Positions 49,923 through 58,500 of a DNA stretch of 64,000 nt are shown here, piece after piece; position 1 is the first letter of the stretch; each line of letters opens with the position of its first letter. Below the pieces are notes generated by a model. The model had not been told where the DNA came from and did no database searches. It saw nothing but the letters and a program-made list of their open reading frames with translations. Location of the stretch: positions 3,063,501-3,127,500 of the forward strand of contig NZ_CP020370.1 of the NCBI RefSeq assembly GCF_002813775.1, given 5' to 3'. The DNA is from Candidatus Thiodictyon syntrophicum (GTDB lineage: Bacteria; Pseudomonadota; Gammaproteobacteria; Chromatiales; Chromatiaceae). The position numbers and the translations under genes were made by a program.

Positions 49923-50896
49923 GCGCCTATATCCTGCGCCGCCTCCTTTATGCCGTCCCGATCCTGATCGGGGTCAACCTGCTGACCTTCGTCCTGTTCT
50001 TCGTGCTCAACTCACCCGACGAGATGGCGCGGATGCAACTCGGGGAGAAGCGGGTGACCGCGGCGGCGATCAGCAATTGGAAGCAGGAACACGGCTATGA
50101 CCGGCCCCTGCTGTTCAATGACAAGGCGACGGGGCTCGCTAAGGTCACCGATACTATCTTCTTCCAGCGCTCGGTGAAGCTCTTCGCCTTCGACTTCGGT
50201 TCATCGGACGACGGGCGCAATATCGGTTACGACATCTCGCAGCGTATGTGGCCGAGCCTCGCCATCGCCGTGCCGGTGCTGCTGGTGGGGCTCGCCATCA
50301 ACATCAGTCTGGCGCTCTTCATCGTCTTCTTCCGGGCCACCTATCTGGATCTGGGGGCCGTGGTGCTGCTGGTGGCGATGATGTCCATCTCCGGGCTCTT
50401 CTATATCATCGGCGGCCAGTTCCTGATGAGCAAGATGTTCCACCTGGTACCGATCTCCGGGTACGACACCGGGATCGAGGCCTGGAAATTCCTGATCCTG
50501 CCGGTCATCGTCGGGGTCGTCGGCGGGGTCGGGTCCGGGGTGCGCTGGTACCGCACCCTGTTCCTGGAGGAGGTCTCCAAGGACTATGTACGCACCGCCC
50601 GCGCCAAGGGGCTCAGCGAGCGCCGCGTGCTGTTCCGCCATGTCCTCGGCAATGCCCTGATCCCCATCCTGACCGGCGTGGTGGTGGTGTTGCCGCTGCT
50701 CTTCATGGGCAGCCTGATCACCGAGTCGTTCTTCGGTATCCCGGGCCTGGGCAGCTATACCATCGACGCCATCAGCAACCAGGACTTCGCCATCGTGCGC
50801 GCCATGGTCTTCCTGGGCGCCGTGCTCTATATCCTGGGGCTGCTGCTGACCGACATCTCCTATACGTTGGTCGATCCGCGGGTGCGGCTGCAATGA
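49919..50896 (+). CDS. ABC transporter permease, DppB/OppB type
   Basis: 325 residues; GTG 49919 overlaps the binding-protein stop (GTGA). Starts with the standard YILRRLLYAVPILIGVNLLTFVLFF helix. Six membrane helices; the coupling motif is EEVSKDYVRTARAKGLSERRVLFRHVLGNALIPIL (about 220-255, EAA loop). A periplasmic insert (about 55-105) between helices one and two is longer than in DppB. Works with the permease that follows. Confidence 0.92.
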   Translation: MSAYILRRLLYAVPILIGVNLLTFVLFFVLNSPDEMARMQLGEKRVTAAAISNWKQEHGYDRPLLFNDKATGLAKVTDTIFFQRSVKLFAFDFGSSDDGRNIGYDISQRMWPSLAIAVPVLLVGLAINISLALFIVFFRATYLDLGAVVLLVAMMSISGLFYIIGGQFLMSKMFHLVPISGYDTGIEAWKFLILPVIVGVVGGVGSGVRWYRTLFLEEVSKDYVRTARAKGLSERRVLFRHVLGNALIPILTGVVVVLPLLFMGSLITESFFGIPGLGSYTIDAISNQDFAIVRAMVFLGAVLYILGLLLTDISYTLVDPRVRLQ

Positions 50897-52314
50897 TGCC
50901 CGTCGTATTGTGGACCGACGCCCTGGTGTTCCTGCTGCTCGCCCTCGCCGTCGGCTTCGCACTCTACGCCTCCCGTCACGAGCACCTGCGCGCCCCCTGG
51001 CGGCGCGTGGCCCGCTCCCGGGTCGGCATGGGCGCCCTGGTGGTCTTGAGCTTCTATGTGTTGATCGGGCTGCTGGATACACTTCACTTCCGGCTGCCGC
51101 TCGCCGATCCGGCGCCCGGCGCGGCGAACCCGTCCGCCGAGCGGCGCTTCGCCCCGGAGGTCCTGAGCGTCTTCGACTACTGGGCCCGGCCGCTGCGTCA
51201 ACGCCAGGAGAAGACCTATTCGGCCCCCTTCGCCACCCACCTCTTCGTCAAGGAGGCCATTACCCAACCCGACGGCAGCGTGGTGCGCGACTTCCCGCGG
51301 CTGCAATACGGCGGTCGGCACCTGAAGGACCCGAACCAGCGCGGCTGGGACATCTTCGGCACCGCACTGCGGGGGCTGACCGAGGGCCTGGCCGTCTGGG
51401 GGCTGATTACCCTCCAGGTCCTCTGGAGCATGGCACAGCGCCGGGGGCTCGCCCTGTCGGCGGTGTATGAAGAGGTCCGCGACGGCCGTACCGAGTTGCC
51501 ATGGCGCACCGCACTGGGGGGACTCGCCCTGATGCTGGTGCTCGGCTTCGTCGCCGGTGAATTGGCGCTCAAGTACCATATCCTGGGCACCGACAAGGTG
51601 GGTGAGGACGTCTTCTTCCAGGCGCTCAAATCCATTCGCACCGGGCTCGTCATCGGTACCCTGACCACGCTCGTCATGCTGCCGGCGGCCGTGCTGCTCG
51701 GGATCATGGCCGGCTATTTCCGCGGCTGGGTGGACGACGTCATCCAGTATCTCTACACGACCCTCAATGCGATCCCCAGCGTGCTGCTCATCGCCGCCGC
51801 CATTCTCATGCTCCAGGTCTATATGGCGAACAACGCCGACCAGTTCGAGAGCCTGGTGGAGCGGGCGGACCTGCGCCTGCTGTTTCTCTGTCTGATCCTG
51901 GGCGTGACCAGTTGGACCGGCCTCTGCCGGCTCTTGCGCGGTGAGGCACTGAAGCTGCGCGAGGCGGACTATGTGCAGGCCGGTGCCGCGCTCGGGGTCG
52001 GCCATTTCGCCATCCTGGGCCGGCACATCCTGCCCAATGTGCTGCATATCGTCCTGATCACCCTGGTGCTCGACTTCAGCGGCCTGGTGCTGGCCGAGGC
52101 GGTGCTGTCCTATATCAACATCGGCGTCGACCCGACCATGAACAGTTGGGGCAACATGATCAACAGCGCCCGCCTGGAACTGGCCCGCGACCCGGTCGTC
52201 TGGTGGTCACTGGCCGCCGCCTTTCTCTTCATGTTCACCCTGGTCCTGGCGGCCAATCTATTCGCCGATGTGGTCCGCGATGCCTTCGATCCGCGGCTGC
52301 GTGGGGCGCGGTGA
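50893..52314 (+). CDS. ABC transporter permease, DppC/OppC type, with long N-terminal insert
   Basis: 473 residues, overlapping the previous stop (AATGATG gives two adjacent ATGs). Helix one, then a second helix in the segment RSRVGMGALVVLSFYVLIGLLD typical of OppC, then an unusually long soluble region (about 75-190) before the core. The EAA loop is ALKLREADYVQAGAALGVGHFAILGRHILPNVLHIVLI (about 350-388). Longer than normal DppC (about 300) and reminiscent of YejE-like proteins. No ATPase gene follows; a perfect palindrome and toxin-antitoxin genes come next. Confidence 0.9.
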   Translation: MMPVVLWTDALVFLLLALAVGFALYASRHEHLRAPWRRVARSRVGMGALVVLSFYVLIGLLDTLHFRLPLADPAPGAANPSAERRFAPEVLSVFDYWARPLRQRQEKTYSAPFATHLFVKEAITQPDGSVVRDFPRLQYGGRHLKDPNQRGWDIFGTALRGLTEGLAVWGLITLQVLWSMAQRRGLALSAVYEEVRDGRTELPWRTALGGLALMLVLGFVAGELALKYHILGTDKVGEDVFFQALKSIRTGLVIGTLTTLVMLPAAVLLGIMAGYFRGWVDDVIQYLYTTLNAIPSVLLIAAAILMLQVYMANNADQFESLVERADLRLLFLCLILGVTSWTGLCRLLRGEALKLREADYVQAGAALGVGHFAILGRHILPNVLHIVLITLVLDFSGLVLAEAVLSYINIGVDPTMNSWGNMINSARLELARDPVVWWSLAAAFLFMFTLVLAANLFADVVRDAFDPRLRGAR

Positions 52315-52359
52315 CACGGGCCTTTATCATAACCCCGGCCACCCTGCTGGACGGCAGGT

Positions 52360-52417
52360 CGCTGGTCCGCACAGCGGACCCTACGGGCGCCCGTAGGGTC
52401 CGCTGTGCGGACCAGCG
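52360..52417. repeat. 58-bp perfect palindrome, double GGTCCGC repeat
   Basis: Arms 52360-52387 (CGCTGGTCCGCACAGCGGAC...) and 52390-52417 are exact reverse complements over 28 bases with a 2-base loop. Each arm holds one complete GGTCCGC repeat, so two repeats are fused head to head. A GGCCTTTATC repeat end lies at 52319-52328, at the permease stop. It can act as a strong terminator, and marks the left edge of the toxin-antitoxin island. Confidence 0.9.
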
Positions 52418-52494
52418 TTGCCCTCGCCCGAACGAAGTCTCTGAGTCCGGTTGCCGCTGCAGGACCGCACTGCGCCCTGGGATGTGCTAATCTG

Positions 52495-52511
52495 TACGGG
52501 TATATCCCGTA
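52495..52511 (+). promoter_or_regulatory. Operator candidate of the TacAT-like module
   Basis: TACGGG-TATAT-CCCGTA is a perfect 6+5+6 palindrome ending 6 bases before the first ATG (52518). The centre TATAT could be the -10 region. DUF1778-type antitoxins bind such palindromes through their ribbon-helix-helix domain and repress their own operon. Confidence 0.55.
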
Positions 52512-52517
52512 TCGGTG

Positions 52518-52796
52518 ATGCCCATGTCCGAATCGATCGAACGCTTCGATATTCGTCTGCCCGCCAACGCCAAACGCCTGCTGGTCGAAGCGGCTGAGGT
52601 GAGCGGCAACACCCTGACCGGCCTGGTCCTGAACGCGGCCCTGGACAAGGCCCGTGACATCCTCCAGACCCACCGGCACTTCACCTTGAGCGCTGCTGAG
52701 TGGCAGGCATTTGTCGCCACCCTGGACGCCCCGCCCGAGCCCAACCCGGCGCTCAAGGCGGCCTGGCGCGACTACCACGACGCTGGTCTTGAGTGA
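52518..52796 (+). CDS. DUF1778 (TacA-like) antitoxin
   Basis: 92 residues from ATG 52518; ATG 52524 is equally possible. ESIERFDIRLPANAKRLLVEAAEVSGNTLTGLVLNAALDKA (about 5-45) is the DUF1778 ribbon-helix-helix. The C-terminal tail ending NPALKAAWRDYHDAGLE is the toxin-blocking helix. It neutralises the downstream GNAT toxin by covering its active site. GTGA overlap with the toxin. Confidence 0.9.
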   Translation: MPMSESIERFDIRLPANAKRLLVEAAEVSGNTLTGLVLNAALDKARDILQTHRHFTLSAAEWQAFVATLDAPPEPNPALKAAWRDYHDAGLE

Positions 52797-53299
52797 ACAT
52801 CGGGCCCTTTGAACCGGCCCGCCACGACCGCACCGGGTTCTCCTGCGGCCATGCGGGGCTGGATGAGTACCTGCGGCGCTATGCCGGTCAGGGGATACGC
52901 AACGGCCTGGTACAGGTCTATGTCGCGGCGGACGACGGCGGGCGGGTGCTGGGCTACTACACCCTGTCCGCGGCCTCGGTTCGCCATGAGGAATGGTCGG
53001 ACGAGGCTCGCCGGGGCTTGCCCAAGTATCCCGTCCCCGCCGTATTGATAGGGCGCATGGCAAGCGATGCCCGCGCCCGAGAGGCCGGGCTGCGCGTCGG
53101 TTCGCGCCTGCTGATTCATGCCCTGAAGCAAAGCCTGCGCGCCGCGAAGATCCTTGGGGTGCGCTGCGTTATCGTCGACTCCAAGCCCGATGCCGCGGGT
53201 TTCTATCAGCGCTTCGGCTTTCTGCCGCTCCAACCGGGAAGCCCCCGACTCTACTTGCCGGTCGGCGCGATCGAGCGCTTGGCGGGGCAGGGCGCTTAG
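52793..53299 (+). CDS. GNAT acetyltransferase toxin (TacT-like)
   Basis: 168 residues, GTG start overlapping the antitoxin stop. TacT pattern: FSCGHAGLDEYLRRYAGQ (about 17-34), VLGYYTLSAASV (about 50), VLIGRMASD (about 83) and DSKPDAAGFYQRFGFLPL (about 127-144). These toxins acetylate the amino group of aminoacyl-tRNAs and block translation. The acetyl-CoA loop reads R-E-A-G-L-R-V-G, slightly off the common Q/R-x-x-G-x-G/A, so activity should not be taken for granted. Confidence 0.88.
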   Translation: MNIGPFEPARHDRTGFSCGHAGLDEYLRRYAGQGIRNGLVQVYVAADDGGRVLGYYTLSAASVRHEEWSDEARRGLPKYPVPAVLIGRMASDARAREAGLRVGSRLLIHALKQSLRAAKILGVRCVIVDSKPDAAGFYQRFGFLPLQPGSPRLYLPVGAIERLAGQGA

Positions 53300-53406
53300 G
53301 GCGGGCCGCTCGCGCCACCGGCCGTGTCGGTCGACTACCCGGACCTGTACGCGGTAGTATACCCTGGATCAAACTCCGCCAATGCACAACCCGTCAGGAA
53401 CCGCCC

Positions 53407-53667
53407 ATGGCAGTCGCCCAAATCGAGATCCCGACCGATGTCCTGGACTCCGCACGGTTGTCGGTGCAGGAGGTCAAGCAGGAACTGGCACTGGCGCTCT
53501 ACGCCCAACGGCGCCTGTCCATCGGCAAGTCACGGGAACTTGCCGGTCTGTCGCTATGGGAATTCCGTCAATTGTTAGGCTCCCGGCACATCCCGCCGCA
53601 TTACGATGAGTCTGACCTGGCGGAAGACCTCGCTGTCTTGAGCGAGTTGCGCCAGGCCGAGTCATGA
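53407..53667 (+). CDS. UPF0175 family antitoxin
   Basis: 86 residues. The UPF0175 pattern is clear: VKQELALALYAQRRLSIGKSRELAGLSLWEFRQLLGSRHIPPHYDESDLAEDLAVL, a helix-turn-helix followed by an acidic tail, occupying about 22-78. These proteins are VapB-like partners of DUF3368 PIN-domain toxins. The stop overlaps the next gene by 4 bases (ATGA). Confidence 0.88.
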   Translation: MAVAQIEIPTDVLDSARLSVQEVKQELALALYAQRRLSIGKSRELAGLSLWEFRQLLGSRHIPPHYDESDLAEDLAVLSELRQAES

Positions 53668-54158
53668 CCGGCGTCGTCAGCAATACCTCGCCACTGACCA
53701 ACCTCGCCGCGATCGGAGCGATGGGACTGCTGGAGCGCCTGTTTGGGCGGCTGCATATCGCCGAGGCCGTGCGGCTGGAACTGGAAGGGGACGGGCATGA
53801 TTGGCCTGGCCGGGCAGAGGTTGCCGCGGCCCCCTGGGTCGAGTGTCACCGCATCGAAAACCGCTCGCTGGTGTTAGCGTTGAGCCAGGACCTCGATGCG
53901 GGCGAGTCGGAGACCATCGCCCTGGGTCTGGAGATCGGCGCAACGTTGGTCTTGATGGACGAGCGCGACGGTCGGCACCGGGCCCAGCGCATGGGTCTGC
54001 GGACCATGGGGGTCGTCGGCGTGCTGCTCCGCGCAAAGGAGCGCGGGCTCCTGTTGGCCGTCCGTCCGAGCTTGGATGCCTTGCGTTCAAATGCCGGCTT
54101 TTGGTTGAGCGATGCGGTCTATCGGCAGGCGTTGAGCATCGCCAACGAGACAGCCTGA
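53664..54158 (+). CDS. DUF3368 PIN-like toxin
   Basis: 164 residues. PIN-like fold: VVSNTSPLTNLAAIG at the N terminus (the first acidic position is Asn, as usual in DUF3368), E at LDAGESETIALG (about 86) and D in LVLMDERDGRHRAQRMGL (about 101-118). VapC-type toxins cut tRNA or rRNA. Coupled to the UPF0175 antitoxin. No further partner before the ATPase pair. Confidence 0.87.
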   Translation: MTGVVSNTSPLTNLAAIGAMGLLERLFGRLHIAEAVRLELEGDGHDWPGRAEVAAAPWVECHRIENRSLVLALSQDLDAGESETIALGLEIGATLVLMDERDGRHRAQRMGLRTMGVVGVLLRAKERGLLLAVRPSLDALRSNAGFWLSDAVYRQALSIANETA

Positions 54159-54243
54159 ACGTCAGACCACCGCGCCCCTTCTCCCCGGACCCCGATAGGT
54201 GATTTAATCCACCTGTCACCGACCCCCAGCAACGGAGCGGACC

Positions 54244-55530
54244 ATGGCGGACTTCAAGGCCCAACTGGGCCGCGCGGATCATCCCGGACTCGCAAGCCAG
54301 ACGGAGCGCCTCGCGCGCATCGTGCCGGGGCGCAACCCCTATGTCACCGGGCACTCGCTGCCGCCCGACTCCCCGGTCTTCTTCGGCCGGGAGCGCGAAC
54401 TGGCGGAGACCCTGGGCGTCCTGCGTCGGCCGGACAAGCCCGGCAGCGTCTCGGTGCTTGGGGAGCGGCGATTCGGTAAGTCGTCGTTTCTGAACCAGGT
54501 CTGGCAGGCGCTCGCCGCCGAGCCGGACTTGGTGTGCATCCACGCCACCACCCAGGACTGGGGCCAGGCCTGCCCTGAGCGTTTCTTTGGCGGGCTGCAT
54601 CTCGCCATCCTGGGCGCACTGGACGCAACCGCCCACGCACCCCGCCCCAAGCCGGCCACCAAGGGCAAGACCCAGGGCGAGGTCCGGGACTACGCGGGTC
54701 TGCGCGACTTCATCCGGCCCCTGGCGCGCGACGGCCTGCGTTTCGTCCTGCTGCTGGACGAGTTGGAGCGCATCACGGGCGTTGAATCGTTCAATTCCGA
54801 CTTCTTCAGCAACCTGCGCGCCCTGGGCGACCGGCCCGAATACCGCTTCGGCTATCTGATCTCCAGCCGCCGGCCGCTCAAGGAACTGTGTCGGGAGCAC
54901 CGGATCTATGAGTCGTCCTTCTGGAATATCTTCGGCTTTCCGCAGTACATCGGCCTGCTCGCTGAGGACCAGGCGCGCGCCCTGGCCCTGGGGCCGCTCG
55001 GGCTCAGTCTGCCGGTGCCACCACCGCCCGACCTGGACGGGCGCTGGACCGGGGGAATCGTGCCGCTCACGGGCCGTCATCCCGCACTGATCCAACTGGT
55101 CCTGGCGGACCTCTGGAGCGCCTGGGCCGGGGGCTACGAGCCGAACTGGGACCGGATCGCCCAAGGGCTGAGGGACTATCTGGAGGACCTGTGGACCCAG
55201 CGGCACGGCAAGGAAGAATGGCGCATCCTGATGCAGGCGGCCACCGGGGTTGAGTTGGCGAAGGATCATGTACTGTGCGACATGAGACTGCGCGGGCTGG
55301 TCACGGCCGAGGGACTGCCGCTGTGCGCCGAATTCGCCGAATTGATCCCGGGATGGATGCCCGCGGGTCTCACGATGGAGAAGGCGCTTGCCGGGATCAA
55401 GCAGGGCGGAGATGCCGCCGGCGTGGTGTTCAAGACGCTTGAGGAATGGGCGGGCCGCGTTGGGCGGGTGCATCGCGCTTTCAAGGGGCTCGGTGGCGAG
55501 CCGGGTGAGACCGGGGGCGATCACCAATGA
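54244..55530 (+). CDS. STAND/AAA-type ATPase, first gene of a two-ATPase system
   Basis: 428 residues. After GRNPYVTGHSLPPDSPVFFGRERELAETL comes a P-loop GERRFGKSSF (about 73-82), the G-x-R-R-x-G-K-S/T form common in STAND NTPases of the AAA_16 type. Walker B is RFVLLLDELERI (about 166-177), sensor-like SSRRPLKEL about 212. A winged-helix region follows (about 320-395). The tail is Gly/Glu-rich. No membrane segment and no effector domain are evident. The stop overlaps the next gene by 4 bases (ATGA), and the partner has a related ATPase domain, so the two likely form one complex. Role unknown; defence or signalling is plausible. Confidence 0.75.
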   Translation: MADFKAQLGRADHPGLASQTERLARIVPGRNPYVTGHSLPPDSPVFFGRERELAETLGVLRRPDKPGSVSVLGERRFGKSSFLNQVWQALAAEPDLVCIHATTQDWGQACPERFFGGLHLAILGALDATAHAPRPKPATKGKTQGEVRDYAGLRDFIRPLARDGLRFVLLLDELERITGVESFNSDFFSNLRALGDRPEYRFGYLISSRRPLKELCREHRIYESSFWNIFGFPQYIGLLAEDQARALALGPLGLSLPVPPPPDLDGRWTGGIVPLTGRHPALIQLVLADLWSAWAGGYEPNWDRIAQGLRDYLEDLWTQRHGKEEWRILMQAATGVELAKDHVLCDMRLRGLVTAEGLPLCAEFAELIPGWMPAGLTMEKALAGIKQGGDAAGVVFKTLEEWAGRVGRVHRAFKGLGGEPGETGGDHQ

Positions 55531-58500
55531 CCGGGCGCGAGACGGCCGTTTATGTCCTGCGGCGGTTCTGGCTCTGGCCCTTGGAGTTGTGGTTGCGGCC
55601 GATGGACTTGTCCGACCGCATCGACAAGGCGCCGAGCGCGGAGTTGATTGCAGGTATGTTGGGCGGAGGTTTCTGGGGCGCGCTGATCGGCGTCCTGGTC
55701 TGGGCCTCGACCGGTGACGTGAATTCAGTCTGGGTGCTGACTCTTGTATATCTTTTCGCTGTCGCTGTCGTTGTCGGTTTCACTGGCTTTGCCGTTGCTG
55801 CTGCCGCTAGCAATGCTGCTGGCGCTGTTGTCACTGTTGCTGCCGCCGAAACGAGAACTGCCGCTGCCTCTTTCGCTGCCGCTGCCGCTGCCGCTGCGGT
55901 TGAGGCTGCCGTTGAAGCTCCGGTTGCCGCCGATGGTTATGCTGCCGCGATTGCTGAATTTGGCGCTGCGCATGTAGCTGCCGCTGCCGCTATAGCTGCG
56001 GCTGACGCTGCGTCTACCGCTTCCGTGGACAGCACGGCTAACGCTGACGCTGCCGTTTTCTGTTTTGCTGCTTTTCGTGCAGTCTTTGTAGCCGCTGCTG
56101 CCGTTGTGGCTGTGGCCGGGCATTTCGCCGCTCCTGTCGCTATAACCGTCGCTGCTGCTGGTTTGTTCTACGGCGGTGCCGCTGTCGCTCGCGGTGCGCT
56201 TTACACCGGCGGTCAGTTGATCATGTTCGCGACAATCGGTTGCTTAATTGGCGTTTGGTTTGATGGCTCAACGGTACATGTTCTTGCTCTCGCCGTAGGT
56301 GGAGGTTCGGTTGCATCTGCGCTGATTAAATGGCGCGGTCCTTCGAGTCTGAAAGATCCCACCCGATTGTTGCACCCGCTGCTATCGATAATCGGATTGC
56401 CAATCGCCGGCTTCGCGTTTCTGCCCCAAGCTGATTCGGCGGAGATGGCCCAATGGGGGCTGGGTCTCTGTCTGGCGCTCGCTGTCGGCGCCTTGGCGGG
56501 CTCTTTCCTTAACGAACGGACCGGTATTGCCAGGAGACGCTCAAGACGCGACCAGCGGATCGCGGCGGAATCCCAAACGTACTGGCTCTGGTTTCCCTGG
56601 GCGCTCTACCTGCCGTTAACCGTGGCGGCATATTGGCTCGGGCCCACTATCGCTGGCTTGGATGCAAAGCTGGACGAGATAGCCATCTATTGCGCACTCG
56701 CGCCGGTGGTCTTGACCGGCCTGCCCGCGTGGCCCTTCGCGGCCCTGGTTGCGCTCCGGCAGTTCCGGCCCGCGGGCGTTGGTGGCGCCGCCCTCCGAGG
56801 GCCGGATTGGCTTGGCGGTACGCTCCCGTTCCGCTGGCAGACCTGTGCCTTCCCGCTGCCGGGGCTGGGGGACTGGCTTCTGAGACTCGGGCGCGAGCGT
56901 GGCGGCAGTGCAGCCCTGGAGGCCATACAGCAGATCCAGTTCGGCACCCTCCAGTTCGCCGCCGCACGGCGCGCCGCCCGTCTTCTCGCGAACGAACCGC
57001 AGACGGCGCTGCCGTTCTGCGGGGCGGTCGCCGTCGGGACCAACGCACTCACGCTGGCGTGCCTGAAGCCCTCTGGGCCGGCCGCTTGCGCCGTCACCGC
57101 GCTCTTGGCGGGCCCGTGGCGCGACGTAATGTTCCAATCAGCGATGCCGGACGCCTATGTCCTGGCCCGGCTCTCGGCACAAGGGGCGCCTCTGCTACTC
57201 GACATCGGCCATCGACGCGCTTGGCCCCTGGCCCTGGCTGGCCTGTTCGGTCTTGCCCGGAACCCGCGTCCAAGCTATGGCGAACCGACGCTGCAGTCGA
57301 TCCTTATGCAACCACTGGACCGAAGGATCGAGTATGCGCTGAAGCGGCTCGGCACCCTCTCCGACTACGCCCAATGCCGCGAATTTCGTGAACTATGCGA
57401 TTGCCTGGCGCTGCTCGCGCCCCCCATCGAACTCCGTCAATGGTCAGGCGCGACCATGTCGATGCTGACCCGGCCGAACGACTGGCTCGCCGGCGGCTGG
57501 CGCCTGGTCCATGACCTGACCGGCGCACTGGATAGCCTGGCCCAAGACTACCGCGCACTGACCAGCCCCGTCGCCAGGCGTCGGCTGCTGGAGTCGCGCG
57601 CGGAGCGCGTGCGTCAACTCGCCTGGGACGGTCTGCCGGACTACTGGAAGGGGATCGGGTCTGAACTGGCCGCCCACTGGATCAGCCTGCTGGAGGCGGA
57701 GGCGCGTCAGGCGCGCGAATGGCTGAATCTGGCAATCGAGGCCCCCGCGGTCCGCTTCGTCCGCGGGGACCAGCGGCTGAAGCTGCGTGTCTGCAACCGC
57801 AGCGCCGAGCCGGCCCGCTCGGTCCGGGTCACATTGGACCCGACCGCCGACATCGTCTGGGTCCATGACCACGCTCGTCTGGACCTGCTGGAGGGGGGCA
57901 AGGAGGCGGATCTGGGGCTCGACTTCCAGGCGGCGTCCGAGGGCGCGGTGCGCATCGCCGGCCGCCTGGACGCCGAAGACCTGGACGGCAATCCCTTCGC
58001 GCTCCCGTTCGCCTTCCAGATCGAGATCGCCAGGGCCGGGCGGCCCTATCGCACCCCGGACTATCAGCCCTATGTGACCGGCGAAGGTCTGGGGAGCGAC
58101 CGCGTATTCGTCGGCCGTGCCGACCTCATCGACTGGTTGCGGGGTCTATGGCTGCAACCGGACGGCAAGCCAGCGGTGGTACTGGTCGGCCAGCGGCGGA
58201 TCGGTAAGACCAGTCTGCTGAACAAGTTGGCGCGCGACGGGTTGTCCGGGACCGGGCTCTTGCCGGTCGCGATCAATATCCAGGGGGCCGGGAGCGAATA
58301 CGATTTCTTGAGCGAGGCAGCCGGGGGGATGGCGAGGCTGCTCGGCCAGTCCGCACCTGAATTGGATCGGGCCGAGCCCTATGCCGCGTTCAAGTCCTTC
58401 CTGCAAGGTGCCCGCGGACCGCTCGGCCCCAGGCGCTTCCTGCTGATGCTCGACGAGGCCGACCTGATCCCGGAGCGCCGCCTGGGCGACCTGCTGCCGG

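Noticed and set aside
55744-55977. Alternative 77-codon frame with Leu-Pro repeats inside the large ATPase gene
   Set aside because: It is the shifted reading of the hexamer repeat tract; it has no ribosome binding site and no extension into a folded domain.
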